DNA of 64,000 nt from Peptoniphilus sp. ING2-D1G (GCA_000952975.1 LM997412.1:558001-622000); one strand, 5' to 3'; shown: positions 8,199-17,526, counted from the stretch's first letter. Numbers and translations: made by a program. The notes: generated by a model not told the origin, from the letters alone.

Positions 8199-9428
8199 AT
8201 GAAGAAAATTAATAAGGTAGTGTTGGCATACTCAGGAGGTCTTGATACATCCGTAATAATATCATGGCTCATTGAAAATTACGGATGTGAAGTGGTGACT
8301 TACTCTGCAGACTTGGGACAAGAGGAAGAGTTGGACGGTCTGGAAGAAAAGGCAGCCAAGAGCGGAGCAGTAAAGAGTTATATAGATGATTTGACAGATG
8401 AATTTGTGGAAGATTTTGTATTTGAAACCATAAAATCAGGGGCGAAATATCAAAAGAAATACTTGCTGGGAACTTCTTTTGCAAGACCCTTGATTGCAAA
8501 AAGACTTGTGGAGATAGCACACAAGGAAAATTGTGATGCAATAGTACATGGATGTACAGGAAAAGGAAATGATCAAATAAGATTTGAAACAGCAATTAAA
8601 TATTTTGATCCCTATATACAAATCATCGCACCTTGGAGAATTTGGGAGATAAAGTCTCGTGAAGATGAGGAAGAATATGCAAAACAAAGAGGTATTAAGA
8701 TAAATTCAAACAAGGGCAATGTGTACTCGGAAGACAGAAATATTTTCCATATATCTCACGAAGGGCTCGACCTTGAAGATCCCGGAAATGAACCTGACTA
8801 CGGCAAAGTGTTGACTCTTTGCAAGACCTATGAAGATGCCTCCGATACTGCTGAATATGTAGAAATTGAATTTGAAAAGGGAATTGCCGTAAAATTAAAC
8901 GGTCAAAAGCTCTCTCCTAAAAATTTACTTAAAGAATTAAATAACATAGGGGCAAAACATGCCATAGGAATCAACGACATGATAGAAGATAGAATAGTGG
9001 GTATGAAAATAAGAGGAATTTATGAAAATAGCGGAGGGGCTATTTTATATGCCGCACATGAATTGATGGAATCCATAACTTTAGACAAAGAAACCTTAAA
9101 CTTCAAGGATATTGTGGCTATAAAGTACGCAAACTTGATTTACAATGGACTTTGGTACAGCACGCTTAGGAAATCTATAGCTTCATTTATTGACAGCACT
9201 CAAGAAAGAGTAACAGGGAAAGTTAGATTGAAGTTATACAAAGGAAACATAATCCCTGCCGGAGTATGGTCGAAGTATTCTCTATTTAACAAAGACTTTG
9301 CAACCTTCGGAGAAGACGATGTATATGACCAAAAAGATTCACAAGGCTTTGTAAATCTATATTCTCTTTCTACAAAAATACAAACTATTATGGAGGAAAA
9401 TTTAAAACATGAAGGTATTACAGGGTAG
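8199..9428 (+). CDS. argG: argininosuccinate synthase
   Basis: Joins citrulline and aspartate at the cost of ATP to give argininosuccinate, the penultimate arginine step. 409 residues, usual length. The ATP-pyrophosphatase P-loop AYSGGLDTS is at 10-18, with further family stretches ([40 protein letters not shown]). The ATG at 8199 follows GGAGGG at about 7 bases; upstream in-frame starts fall inside the T-box and are rejected. It overlaps argH by 20 bases, so translation is probably coupled. Control: the T-box leader immediately upstream. No other arginine biosynthesis gene is in the window, so the cell may start from imported citrulline or carry the early genes elsewhere. Confidence 0.97.
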   Translation: MKKINKVVLAYSGGLDTSVIISWLIENYGCEVVTYSADLGQEEELDGLEEKAAKSGAVKSYIDDLTDEFVEDFVFETIKSGAKYQKKYLLGTSFARPLIAKRLVEIAHKENCDAIVHGCTGKGNDQIRFETAIKYFDPYIQIIAPWRIWEIKSREDEEEYAKQRGIKINSNKGNVYSEDRNIFHISHEGLDLEDPGNEPDYGKVLTLCKTYEDASDTAEYVEIEFEKGIAVKLNGQKLSPKNLLKELNNIGAKHAIGINDMIEDRIVGMKIRGIYENSGGAILYAAHELMESITLDKETLNFKDIVAIKYANLIYNGLWYSTLRKSIASFIDSTQERVTGKVRLKLYKGNIIPAGVWSKYSLFNKDFATFGEDDVYDQKDSQGFVNLYSLSTKIQTIMEENLKHEGITG

Positions 9429-10797
9429 GTTTGAAAAAGATATCGATAAAGATGCAAGTGTTTTAAATGATTCCATATCCATAGATTACAAATTGTATGA
9501 AGTCGACATAAAGGGATCTCTTGTGCACAGTGAAATGCTGTATAGACAAAAAATAATATCGGAATCTGATTACAAAGCTATCTCAGAAGGGCTTAAAGGT
9601 ATTTTAAAAGATATAGAAGAAGGTATTTTAGAAATAGATTACAAATCTGAAGACATTCACATGTTTATTGAAGAAGAGCTGACAAAGAGGATAGGAACTG
9701 CAGGGAAAAAACTTCATACCGCAAGATCTCGAAATGATCAGGTGGCTTTGGATGTAAAACTGTATTCAATTGGAAAATCGGAAGAAATAACAAAACTTTT
9801 ATTTGAACTTTGTGAAAGTTTAATTTCACTTGCAAAGAAAAATTTAAATACCATTATGCCGGGATATACTCACCTTCAGATTGCTCAACCCGTAACCTTC
9901 GCACATCATGTAATGGCATATGTTCAGATGATTTCAAGGGATATTGGAAGGTTTACCGATGCAAAAAAGAGAATGTCCACATGTCCCTTAGGCGCAGGAG
10001 CATTGGCAACTACCACTTATCCCATAGACAGAGAATTTTCAGCTGAAGCATTGGGATTTGAAAGTCCCACTTTAAACAGTATGGATTCCGTTTCCGACAG
10101 GGACCATGTGATGGAACTAGTCTATGACATAGCAAATTACATGATTCATCTTTCCAGATTCAGCGAAGAAATAGTTTTGTTTTCATCTCAAGAATTCGGA
10201 TTTTTAACCTTGGATGAGCAGTATTCCACCGGGTCATCAATAATGCCTCAAAAGAAAAACCCGGATATGGCGGAATTAATAAGAGCAAAAAGTGCAAAGT
10301 GCATTGCAAATTTGACGGGTATGCTCACTATGATGAAAGGTCTGCCTCTTTGCTACAACAAAGATATGCAAGAAGACAAGGAGTATCTTTTTAGCAGCGT
10401 GGATATTGTAATAAATGCGACTAAGGTATTTACAGGGATGATCGATACAATCGAAGTAAATAGAGATAAGATGCTCAAAATGGCTCACAGAGGATTTATT
10501 AACGCCACCGATATGGCGGATTATCTTGTTAAAAGGGGAATGCCCTTTAGAGATTCCTACGATATTGTAGGAAAAATTGTAAGGTTTTGTGTAAAAAAAG
10601 ATAAGAGTCTAAATGAATTAAAGATAGAGGAATTGAAAAATTTTTCCGATGTTTTTGAAGAGGATGTTTATAAATTTATTGATCTGGACTATATTTTATC
10701 CAACAGAAAAGTATTTGGAGGACCAGCTCCTGAAGCCGTACAAAAACAAATACAACTAACTGAAGACATACTCGCCAAATTAAAAAACAACTCCTGA
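9409..10797 (+). CDS. argH: argininosuccinate lyase
   Basis: Splits argininosuccinate into arginine and fumarate; fumarase/aspartase superfamily. 462 residues, standard. Seen: the N-terminal [10 protein letters not shown] (usually WGGRF), the HTARSRNDQ substrate motif, the [16 protein letters not shown] motif with the catalytic His, and the signature [11 protein letters not shown] at 275-285 holding the catalytic serine. The ATG at 9409 lies within the end of argG; GGAGG about 12 bases upstream serves it. It is the last gene of the argGH operon: the stop codon falls in the loop of the terminator hairpin. Confidence 0.97.
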   Translation: MKVLQGRFEKDIDKDASVLNDSISIDYKLYEVDIKGSLVHSEMLYRQKIISESDYKAISEGLKGILKDIEEGILEIDYKSEDIHMFIEEELTKRIGTAGKKLHTARSRNDQVALDVKLYSIGKSEEITKLLFELCESLISLAKKNLNTIMPGYTHLQIAQPVTFAHHVMAYVQMISRDIGRFTDAKKRMSTCPLGAGALATTTYPIDREFSAEALGFESPTLNSMDSVSDRDHVMELVYDIANYMIHLSRFSEEIVLFSSQEFGFLTLDEQYSTGSSIMPQKKNPDMAELIRAKSAKCIANLTGMLTMMKGLPLCYNKDMQEDKEYLFSSVDIVINATKVFTGMIDTIEVNRDKMLKMAHRGFINATDMADYLVKRGMPFRDSYDIVGKIVRFCVKKDKSLNELKIEELKNFSDVFEEDVYKFIDLDYILSNRKVFGGPAPEAVQKQIQLTEDILAKLKNNS

Positions 10798-10812
10798 GAT
10801 GGAGTTGTTTTT
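10783..10812. terminator. bidirectional terminator between argH and the LysR gene
   Basis: A 12-bp stem AAAAACAACTCC/GGAGTTGTTTTT (10783-10794 with 10801-10812) with a 6-base loop containing the argH stop codon. A/T tracts on both sides suit termination from both directions for these convergent genes. Confidence 0.88.
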
Positions 10813-10825
10813 TATAATCAAATTG

Positions 10826-11740
10826 TTATGGTAAATTGTAGTGTTTTTTTGTTATATCTATAAAATCTCTTGTCGCTGCTGAAAGAAAATCGTCTTTTCT
10901 GTATAGTGCAACTAAGGGAACTGTTAAATCTTCGGAGTTCAAATCTATAAATTCCAGATTTTCGCTTATGTTGTTGATGAAACCGGAAGATACAACTATA
11001 AAACCGAAACCCATGTTCACGCTTACGAGATTTAGGGCTGTGGTATTGTTAGTTGTATAGATTTTATTTTTAGGAACTATTTTCATGTTTTCAAAATAAT
11101 CATGAACCATATCGGAAATTAGCAATCCTTTTTTCAACAGCACAAATCTTTCATTTTCTATGATCTCCAGAGGGTTTTCATTTTTTTGAGCTACTGCTTC
11201 CTTTATCATTTTTGTTTTTTCATTGTTTTTATTGGATACTAATTTTATTTTTTCATAACAAATTATTTCTTTATTTATATCACTATCTACATCAAGGCTC
11301 GAGTTTACAATTACGAGATCGACTTTATTGTTTTTTAAAAGATTTTGTAATTCGTTGGCCGGATGTTCATTTAGCTCCAATTGAACCTTTGGATATTTTT
11401 TTGAAAATATCGGAAGGATATCAGGAAGAAGAGTTGAACCTCTCCACGGACTGAAGCCCAGGTTTAAAGTAGTAGATCTCTCATAATTTAAAGAATCCAA
11501 TTCAAGAGTTAGTTTTTTACGAAGCTGTTGGGAATTTCTGAGATAGTTATAGTAAATTTTTCCTGCCTCCGTCAGCTCAAGAGGTGTTTTATTTCTATTG
11601 AGAAGTTTAATATCCAATTCTTTTTCAAGCTTGGTTATGTACTGGCTTAGATATGGTTGTGAAACGAACATTTTTTCGGCTGCCTTTGTTATACTTCCTT
11701 CTTGGACTATCATTTTAAAATACTCCGGATTTTTATTCAT
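10826..11740 (-). CDS. LysR-family transcriptional regulator
   Basis: A DNA-binding regulator of 304 residues, the usual size for the family. The N-terminal winged helix-turn-helix (about 4-62) has the classic pattern EGSITKAAEKMFVSQPYLSQYITKLEKELDIKLLNR, followed by a linker helix and a periplasmic-binding-like effector domain (about 90-300). The ATG has GAGGTG 6 bases upstream. It is divergent from the FAH-family and SDR genes, and the 126-base gap holds an inverted repeat. By the usual LysR arrangement it likely activates that operon in response to a small-molecule inducer and represses itself; this is inference. Effector unknown. Confidence 0.93.
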   Translation of the reverse strand: MNKNPEYFKMIVQEGSITKAAEKMFVSQPYLSQYITKLEKELDIKLLNRNKTPLELTEAGKIYYNYLRNSQQLRKKLTLELDSLNYERSTTLNLGFSPWRGSTLLPDILPIFSKKYPKVQLELNEHPANELQNLLKNNKVDLVIVNSSLDVDSDINKEIICYEKIKLVSNKNNEKTKMIKEAVAQKNENPLEIIENERFVLLKKGLLISDMVHDYFENMKIVPKNKIYTTNNTTALNLVSVNMGFGFIVVSSGFINNISENLEFIDLNSEDLTVPLVALYRKDDFLSAATRDFIDITKKHYNLP

Positions 11741-11759
11741 AATATCACCTCTTTAGCAA

Positions 11760-11768
11760 ATTATATCA
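11760..11768 (-). promoter_or_regulatory. extended -10 promoter of the LysR gene
   Basis: On the - strand TATAAT (11765 to 11760) is preceded by TGA (11768 to 11766), an extended -10. No convincing -35 is present. Confidence 0.45.
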
Positions 11769-11776
11769 TAATTAAA

Positions 11777-11805
11777 GGCTTATAGTATATTAACTATTTA
11801 AGTCC
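11777..11805. promoter_or_regulatory. candidate LysR operator in the divergent promoter region
   Basis: ATAGT-N6-ACTAT (11782-11797) is a perfect inverted repeat, with imperfect outer arms GGCTT (11777-11781) and AAGTCC (11800-11805). It contains a T-N11-A spacing (11781/11793), the LysR hallmark. It lies between the LysR -10 and the proposed -35 of the FAH gene at 11806. Confidence 0.5.
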
Positions 11806-11834
11806 TTGTGAGTAATATTTTAAAGTGATAATAT
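11806..11834 (+). promoter_or_regulatory. possible promoter of the FAH-SDR operon
   Basis: TTGTGA (11806-11811), 17 bases, TAATAT (11829-11834). A weak match, as expected for an activator-dependent promoter. A TATAAA at 11832-11837 is an alternative -10. Confidence 0.35.
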
Positions 11835-11866
11835 AAAATTAGAACAAATCATAAAAGGAGGTATTT

Positions 11867-12766
11867 ATGAGACTTTCCACTATTAGATTCAATGGAGAAG
11901 AAACTGCTGCAATAGTTGTAGAAAAAGGAGTAGTTCCGGTAAAGAAAATCAATGAAAAACTGAATAAAGATTATGACACAGATATGTTCAGGCTTATTGA
12001 AAAGGGAGAAATACCTGAAATAACTAAATGGTATAAGGAAGGCGGAAAGGAAGAAATTGAAGAGTTGACAGATGAGTGCATAGCCTTTGAAGAGGTAGAG
12101 TATGCTCCTCTTTATAGAAATCCCGGGAGAATCTTCGGAATAGGGTTAAACTATGTAGATCATGCGGGAGACTTGGGCGAAAAAGCTCCTCAAGGATTTC
12201 CGGGAAGTTTTTACAAGCCGGCATCTACAATTATAGGTCCGGGAGATGCTATAAAAATACCGGCATTGAAAGAGGCGAAAAAGACCACAGGAGAATCAGA
12301 ACTTGCGATTATAATGGGAAAAGAATGTAAATTCATAGAGGAAAAAGACTGGCAAGATTACATTGTAGGGTATACAAATGCGATAGACATGACAGAAGAG
12401 TCGATACTGCGTCAAAATCCCAGATTTTTGTCCATTGCAAAGAGTTTTGACACTTTTTTCAGCTTCGGTCCGGAACTTGTAACACCTGATGAGGTAGAGG
12501 ATGTTCTAAACTTAGAAGTACAAACTGTGCATAATGGAGAAATCCATGCAAAAAATACGGTTTTCAATATGACTCATAAACCTGCCAAATTAGTAGCTTT
12601 GATTTCACATATTCAAGGATGGTATCCGGGGGATATTCTTTCTACAGGTACTCCCAGGGCTGTTCACATTGAAGACGGAGACAGCATAGAATGTAGAATT
12701 ATCGGAGAAGGTGGATTTAAATTCAGAACTCTTGAAAATCCAGTTGTTGATTTAAAGAAAAAGTAA
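11867..12766 (+). CDS. fumarylacetoacetate hydrolase (FAH) family protein
   Basis: A 299-residue member of the FAH superfamily of metal-dependent hydrolases, decarboxylases and lyases acting on 2-oxo/2-hydroxy acids. An N-terminal cap (1-80) precedes the beta-roll core. Seen: GIGLNYVDHA at 91-100, FYKPAS at 115-120, metal ligands Glu143 and Glu145 in TGESELAIIMG and Asp174 in NAIDMT, and the STGTPRAV loop. All metal ligands are kept, so it should be active. AAAAGGAGG stands before the ATG. The SDR gene follows 13 bases on, suggesting a two-step catabolic or detoxification route under LysR control. Exact substrate cannot be given; acylpyruvase, ureidoglycolate lyase-like or sugar-acid dehydratase roles occur in this family. 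Confidence 0.88.
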   Translation: MRLSTIRFNGEETAAIVVEKGVVPVKKINEKLNKDYDTDMFRLIEKGEIPEITKWYKEGGKEEIEELTDECIAFEEVEYAPLYRNPGRIFGIGLNYVDHAGDLGEKAPQGFPGSFYKPASTIIGPGDAIKIPALKEAKKTTGESELAIIMGKECKFIEEKDWQDYIVGYTNAIDMTEESILRQNPRFLSIAKSFDTFFSFGPELVTPDEVEDVLNLEVQTVHNGEIHAKNTVFNMTHKPAKLVALISHIQGWYPGDILSTGTPRAVHIEDGDSIECRIIGEGGFKFRTLENPVVDLKKK

Positions 12767-12779
12767 TAGGAGGTATTTT

Positions 12780-13571
12780 ATGGATTACGGTTTAAAGGAC
12801 AAAGTCGGCATAGTCCTTGCAGCAGGAGGAGGACTTGGTTCTGCGGTTGCAATGGAATTGGCAAAAGAAGGAGCAAAAGTAGTACTCTCGGACTATTCAG
12901 AAGATAATGTAAAAGAAAAAGTTAAATGGATTAAAGACGAAACGGGAAATAACAATGTAGATTATATTGCAGGAGATATGACCGATCCGCAATTTATTAA
13001 AGACATAGCTAAATATACTCTGGACACTTTTGGACCATGTTATGCGCTCTTTAACAATGCGGGAGGACCTCCGGCAGGACCTATACTCTCCTTTGATGAT
13101 GAAGCTTGGTACAAAGCCTTTGATTTGACACTTCTATCCTACGTGAGAATGATGAGAGAGGTAGTGCCGATGATGAGAGAAGAAGGTGGAGGAAGAATTG
13201 TAAACTCAACGTCTTCATCTATTAAATCATTCTTGTTCAACTTGGGACTTTCAAACACAATGAGAAGCGGAGTGGTAGGCCTTTCAAAGACGGTTTCGCA
13301 GGAAGAAGGTTCCCATGGAATACTTTGCAACGTAATAGGACCCGGAAGGATAGGAACGGCAAGAATTGACTATTTGGATAAAATGAGAGCGGATAAAGCG
13401 GGCAAGACAGTGGAACAAATTCAACAAGAAACCTATGCCACAATACCTCTTGGACGTTATGGAAAACCGGAAGAATACGGAAGATTGGCGGCATTTTTAC
13501 TTGCACCGTCAAATACTTATATCACAGGACAAGCGATACTTCTTGATGGAGGGCTTGTAAAAGCTCTATAG
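12780..13571 (+). CDS. short-chain dehydrogenase/reductase (SDR) family protein with altered active site
   Basis: A 263-residue Rossmann-fold protein. The cofactor loop reads AAGGGLGSA (14-22) instead of TGxxxGIG, NNAG is at 92-95, and a serine-rich active-site strand VNSTSSS at 141-147. Where classical SDRs have Tyr-x-x-x-Lys, this one has SNTMR at 158-162, so the general-acid Tyr becomes Ser and the Lys becomes Arg. The IGPGRIGTAR and LLDGGL ends are normal. I recall a group of SDRs with LSN-x-x-R here, so it may be a subfamily trait rather than damage. It follows the FAH gene with AGGAGG before ATG. Either a non-canonical oxidoreductase or a fold used for another reaction; substrate unknown. 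Confidence 0.85.
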   Translation: MDYGLKDKVGIVLAAGGGLGSAVAMELAKEGAKVVLSDYSEDNVKEKVKWIKDETGNNNVDYIAGDMTDPQFIKDIAKYTLDTFGPCYALFNNAGGPPAGPILSFDDEAWYKAFDLTLLSYVRMMREVVPMMREEGGGRIVNSTSSSIKSFLFNLGLSNTMRSGVVGLSKTVSQEEGSHGILCNVIGPGRIGTARIDYLDKMRADKAGKTVEQIQQETYATIPLGRYGKPEEYGRLAAFLLAPSNTYITGQAILLDGGLVKAL

Positions 13572-13584
13572 ATTAAAGTTAAAT

Positions 13585-13630
13585 AACAAAAAACAACAGG
13601 AAAAAAGTTATTTTCCTGTTGTTTTTTGTT
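13585..13630 (+). terminator. terminator of the FAH-SDR operon
   Basis: A 20-bp perfect stem (13585-13604 with 13611-13630) with a 6-base loop; the core is CAACAGG/CCTGTTG and the right arm is T-rich. It starts 13 bases after the SDR stop. Confidence 0.9.
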
Positions 13631-13754
13631 TGAAATATTTCTTAATGATTGTTTTATAATTAAAACTAAAAATCAGAGAAAGCTATATTTTATATAACAT
13701 GTATAAACTATTTAGAACAAAAAATTTATATTAGCCTGTATAAGGCTTATTATC

Positions 13755-13768
13755 ATATACCGGTATAT
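13755..13768. other. 14-bp perfect palindrome in the gap between SDR and galU
   Basis: ATATACCGGTATAT is self-complementary. It lies in the 188-base AT-rich gap (13631-13818) downstream of both convergent genes, so promoter control is unlikely. A short hairpin AGCCT/AGGCT (13733-13747) with a T-rich - strand side could weakly terminate galU. Nothing else is seen in the gap. Confidence 0.4.
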
Positions 13769-13818
13769 TAATTATAAAATATTTTTTTAATATAATTAAC
13801 TAATAAAATGTAATTGCG

Positions 13819-14673
13819 TTAAAATTCTTTTATCTTTTCCTGGATATATTTTTTAAATTCGTCCTTCAATTCTTCGTTTTTCAACGCAAAATCAAAGGTG
13901 GCCTTCAGATATCCGATTTTTGAACCTAAGTCGTATCTTTTGCCTTGAATATTGACTCCATATATGTTCTGTGTTTTCATGAGTTCTATCAGTCCGTCGG
14001 TAAGTTGAATTTCTCCCTTTGCACCCGGTTTTAAATTGGGTAATATTTTAAAGATTTCAGGAGTTATTATGTATCTTCCCATGATTGCAAGATTTGATGG
14101 TGCTGAGTTCACATCGGGTTTTTCCACCATTGACAGTATTTTGTTTTCTTCGATTTCAACTATGCCATATTTATTTACGTCTTTTCTTTCCACTGCATAT
14201 AAGCCTATTACTGAACTTTGCACTTCATTGAATTTATCCAGCAATTGCTCGGATGCATTTACGGGATTATCTATAAGTTCGTCTCCAAGAAGAAGTAAAA
14301 AGGGCTCATTTCCCACAAAACTTGCCGCACAGTTTACAGCATGACCAAGACCTAAGGCTTTGTGTTGCCTGATAAAATGAATATTTGCTATGTCGTTTAA
14401 GTTTCTTATTTTTTCAAGGTCTTCATTTTTATTATCTGCAATGAGTTTTTCTTCCAATTGATGGTTTGTGTCAAAGTAATCTACGATTGAATCTTTTCCG
14501 TTGCTTAAAATTATTAAAATATCCTTAATCCCGCACTTTGTGATTTCTCTTATTAAAAACTCAATACCCGGAGTATCTATTATGGGCAGCATTTCCTTGG
14601 GGATTGACTTTGTAAAGGGCAAGAACCTTGTGCCGAGTCCGGCAGCGGGAATAACAGCTTTTTTTACTAACAT
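13819..14673 (-). CDS. galU: UTP--glucose-1-phosphate uridylyltransferase
   Basis: Makes UDP-glucose from UTP and glucose 1-phosphate for glycolipids, wall glycans and galactose metabolism. 284 residues, typical. The nucleotide-binding signature AAGLGTRFLPFTKSIPKEMLP begins at residue 10; GLGHAVNCA and EKPDVNSAPSNLAIMGRYI follow as in the family. The ATG has AGAGGTG 6 bases upstream. A stand-alone - strand gene with its own promoter, divergent from the HD-domain gene. Confidence 0.95.
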   Translation of the reverse strand: MLVKKAVIPAAGLGTRFLPFTKSIPKEMLPIIDTPGIEFLIREITKCGIKDILIILSNGKDSIVDYFDTNHQLEEKLIADNKNEDLEKIRNLNDIANIHFIRQHKALGLGHAVNCAASFVGNEPFLLLLGDELIDNPVNASEQLLDKFNEVQSSVIGLYAVERKDVNKYGIVEIEENKILSMVEKPDVNSAPSNLAIMGRYIITPEIFKILPNLKPGAKGEIQLTDGLIELMKTQNIYGVNIQGKRYDLGSKIGYLKATFDFALKNEELKDEFKKYIQEKIKEF

Positions 14674-14692
14674 AAATTCACCTCTTTTTAAA

Positions 14693-14720
14693 ATTATAGC
14701 ATAGTAAAATTCAATGTACA
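14693..14720 (-). promoter_or_regulatory. galU promoter
   Basis: On the - strand: TGTACA (14720-14715), 16 bases, TATAAT (14698-14693), with TG-C just before the -10 (extended -10). Confidence 0.55.
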
Positions 14721-14726
14721 GTTCAG

Positions 14727-14755
14727 TTCAAAAAAGTTAAAATTTATTGTATTAT
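14727..14755 (+). promoter_or_regulatory. possible promoter of the HD-domain gene
   Basis: TTCAAA (14727-14732), 17 bases, TATTAT (14750-14755), 20 bases ahead of the ATG at 14776, which has AAAGGGGATG upstream. Confidence 0.4.
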
Positions 14756-14775
14756 ATATTAAAGGGGATGATTGG

Positions 14776-15345
14776 ATGATACCAACAAGAGAAGATGCTA
14801 TGGAATTATTGTTAAAATACAATGAATCCGACGCTCTTATTAAACATGCGCTTCAAGTGGAAGCTGCCATGATACACTTTGCAAAATATTTTGGCAAAGA
14901 TGTGGAAAAATATTCGGTAGTAGGGCTTGCTCACGATTTAGATTATGAAAAATATCCTGATCAACATTGCACAATGACCAGACAAATTTTAGAAGAAGAA
15001 GGATGGGATGAAGAATATATAAGAGCTATAGTTTCTCATGGATGGGGACTATGTTCAGATGTAAAACCGGAATCTACAATGGAAAAAACTCTATACACAA
15101 TAGATGAGCTTACAGGAATAATAAATGCCTGTTGTTTGCTCAGACCAAGTAAATCCGTATTGGATTTAAGTGTTAAGAGTCTGAACAAAAAATTCAAAGA
15201 TAAAAAGTTTGCTGCAGGGTGCGACAGAGATGTAATTTTAAAGGGAATAGAAATGCTTGGAATTGATAAAAATATCATTTTTGAGGAAACTATAAAAGGG
15301 TTGCAGGAAAGAGCGGAAGAGTGTGGATTGAAGGGCAATTTATAA
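14776..15345 (+). CDS. HD-domain (HDIG-type) hydrolase
   Basis: A 189-residue metal-dependent phosphohydrolase-fold protein. HD-superfamily ligands are visible: His24, His53-Asp54 in LAHDLDYEKY, His88 in VSHGWG and Asp110 in TIDELTG. Close relatives are annotated only as HDIG-domain proteins; the substrate is unknown. The stretch from His24 to Asp110 covers the whole domain and the C-terminal third is helical. It is followed 59 bases later by a two-component system but probably has its own promoter. No signal peptide or membrane segment, so cytosolic. Confidence 0.88.
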   Translation: MIPTREDAMELLLKYNESDALIKHALQVEAAMIHFAKYFGKDVEKYSVVGLAHDLDYEKYPDQHCTMTRQILEEEGWDEEYIRAIVSHGWGLCSDVKPESTMEKTLYTIDELTGIINACCLLRPSKSVLDLSVKSLNKKFKDKKFAAGCDRDVILKGIEMLGIDKNIIFEETIKGLQERAEECGLKGNL

Positions 15346-15404
15346 CAATTTCATACTTATTTCACATTCAGATAATATAATTAACGGAGAAGGGAGGTGC
15401 TATT

Positions 15405-16076
15405 TTGTTTAAAATTTTAGTTGTAGATGATGAAGCAAAGATAAGGGAAGTCATAAGAACCTATGCCGAATTTGAAGGAAATAGCGTTACGGAGGCTTCT
15501 GACGGCATAGAAGCCATTGAAAAATGCAAAGAAGAGAAATTTGATGTGATAGTCATGGACATAATGATGCCAAGACTTGACGGGTTTTCCACCTATACTG
15601 AAATAAAAAAAATAGCCGATATTCCCGTATTGATGTTATCTGCAAGAGGAGAAGAATATGATAAGCTTTTCGGGTTTGAAATAGGAATTGACGATTATGT
15701 TGTAAAACCTTTTTCGCCTAAGGAATTAATGGCCAGATTAAATGTAATTGTAAAAAGACGCCAAAAGACCACTACCAATAAAATTCTGGAGTTTGAAGGA
15801 TTAAAAATTGATTTGGACGGGAAAGTTGTGTCTGTAGATGGAGAAAAAGTGGATATGACTCCCAAGGAATACGACCTCTTGGTTTATCTTGCCACCAATG
15901 AAAATATCGCCTTGTCCAGAGATAAACTTTTAAGCGAAGTGTGGGGTTATGATTTTTACGGAGATGACAGAACTGTAGATACACATATAAAAATGCTCAG
16001 GAACTCCATAAAGGATTATAGAAAATTCATAGTTACAGTGAGAGGTACAGGATATAAATTCGATGCTAAAGGATAA
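15405..16076 (+). CDS. OmpR/PhoB-family response regulator
   Basis: 223 residues. The receiver domain (1-118) has Asp8/Asp9, phospho-acceptor Asp52 in VMDIMMP and Lys in DYVVKPF. The OmpR-type winged-helix DNA-binding domain (about 128-222) has the DMTPKEYDLLVYLATN and VRGTGYKF ends. It starts at a TTG at 15405 behind GGGAGGTG, and overlaps its sensor kinase by 14 bases. A TATAAT at 15376-15381 may be the promoter -10. The signal cannot be told; no target gene is adjacent. Confidence 0.94.
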   Translation: MFKILVVDDEAKIREVIRTYAEFEGNSVTEASDGIEAIEKCKEEKFDVIVMDIMMPRLDGFSTYTEIKKIADIPVLMLSARGEEYDKLFGFEIGIDDYVVKPFSPKELMARLNVIVKRRQKTTTNKILEFEGLKIDLDGKVVSVDGEKVDMTPKEYDLLVYLATNENIALSRDKLLSEVWGYDFYGDDRTVDTHIKMLRNSIKDYRKFIVTVRGTGYKFDAKG

Positions 16077-17487
16077 GATAAAAATTGATAAAAACAGCAT
16101 AATGTTTACCTTTTGGAAATATTTCGTGGTATTTGCCGTCACGATTTTAGTTCTGCTTTGGCTTTTGCAGATAGTTTTTTTAAATAGATTTTATGAATCT
16201 ATGAAAATAAGGGAAGTCACTAAAATAGGCGACTATTTAAGAGGAGAATTTAAAAGTGAAACCTTTGAAACAAAGGTGCTTAACTATTCTCAGAGGAAGG
16301 CAATGACCATTGAGGTAATAGATGGTAAAGGGCATCTTATTTTTCCTCTGACATGGGTTGATGTATTGATAAAACCCAAGGTAATAGACAAAGATACCTT
16401 TGATGAATTCTTTGCGGGAATAAAGGATGGCAAGATACCTTCAAGGGTATTTATAACCAAATTTCAAAATCTGGAAAACCCCAGTATCGTATATGCAGGA
16501 TATCTTGGAAGGGATGATACCTCAAAGTATTATATTATGATAAAGACCGCTCTTGAGCCGGTGGATTCAACTACGGATATATTAAAAAGAATGCTGATAA
16601 TAGTGTCTATAATTTCTCTTTTTTTGAGTATAATATTATCCTATTATTTTTCAAAAAGGTTATCTAAACCTTTGATTGAGATGTCAAAAACTGCAAGACA
16701 GTTGGGAAGCGGAGATTATGATGTTCATTTTGACAATGTGGATTATACTGAAATTAATGATTTGTCAAAGACGCTTAACTATGCCACCGATGAACTCACT
16801 AAAACCATTGAATTGAGAAAAGATTTAATAGCCAATGTAAGTCACGATTTAAAAACTCCTTTGACAGTTATCAGATCCTATGGAGAAATGATAAGAGACA
16901 TTTCAGGAGATGACAAAGAATTAAGAAATGCTCATATTAACACCATAATAGATGAAGCTGATAAGTTGACGGATTTTGTGAATGACTTGCTGGATTTGTC
17001 GAAAATAGAATCAAAACTTGAAGATGTGAAACTTGAAAAGATAGATTTGTCAGAAATCACCAAGAAGATGATAGATAGATTTGAAAAAATGGATAGTTCA
17101 GAGATATATAAATTCATTTTAAATAAAATGGGAAATACTCATATAGTAGCTGATAAAAAAAGAATTGAACAAGCTATATATAATCTTATAAATAACGCAA
17201 TAAACTATACAAAGGATGACAAGGAAATCACCTTGAACGTAATTGAAAAAGATGGAATTGTTGAGTTTAGTTGTGTAGATAATGGAATGGGAATTCCTAA
17301 ATCTGAGCTCAATAATATTTGGGAAAGATTTTATAGAGTCAGAGCTAATCACATAAGACCTGAGGCGGGAACGGGACTTGGATTATATATAGTCAAAAAC
17401 ATATTTGAAATGCATAAGTTTGAATACGGCGTGGAATCTGAACTTGGTAGGGGATCTAAATTTTACTTCAGAACAAAGGCGGTATAA
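16063..17487 (+). CDS. membrane sensor histidine kinase
   Basis: 474 residues. TM1 at about 18-40, an extracellular sensor region of about 145 residues, TM2 at about 185-205, HAMP (about 206-258), HisKA with phospho-acceptor His261 in NVSHDLKTP, and HATPase with INNAINYT (N box), DNGMGIP (G1) and GTGLGLYIVKNI (G2). Partner of the regulator whose gene it overlaps by 14 bases. An ATG at 16102 is a later alternative start, but the overlapping one keeps the charged N-terminus before TM1. Stimulus unknown. Confidence 0.94.
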   Translation: MLKDKIKIDKNSIMFTFWKYFVVFAVTILVLLWLLQIVFLNRFYESMKIREVTKIGDYLRGEFKSETFETKVLNYSQRKAMTIEVIDGKGHLIFPLTWVDVLIKPKVIDKDTFDEFFAGIKDGKIPSRVFITKFQNLENPSIVYAGYLGRDDTSKYYIMIKTALEPVDSTTDILKRMLIIVSIISLFLSIILSYYFSKRLSKPLIEMSKTARQLGSGDYDVHFDNVDYTEINDLSKTLNYATDELTKTIELRKDLIANVSHDLKTPLTVIRSYGEMIRDISGDDKELRNAHINTIIDEADKLTDFVNDLLDLSKIESKLEDVKLEKIDLSEITKKMIDRFEKMDSSEIYKFILNKMGNTHIVADKKRIEQAIYNLINNAINYTKDDKEITLNVIEKDGIVEFSCVDNGMGIPKSELNNIWERFYRVRANHIRPEAGTGLGLYIVKNIFEMHKFEYGVESELGRGSKFYFRTKAV

Positions 17488-17495
17488 ATTTTTTT

Positions 17496-17526
17496 AAGAG
17501 AATGTTTAAAAGCATTCTCTTTTTTT
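17496..17526 (+). terminator. terminator of the two-component operon
   Basis: AAGAGAATG (17496-17504) pairs with CATTCTCTT (17513-17521), loop TTTAAAAG, followed by a T-run. Confidence 0.88.
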
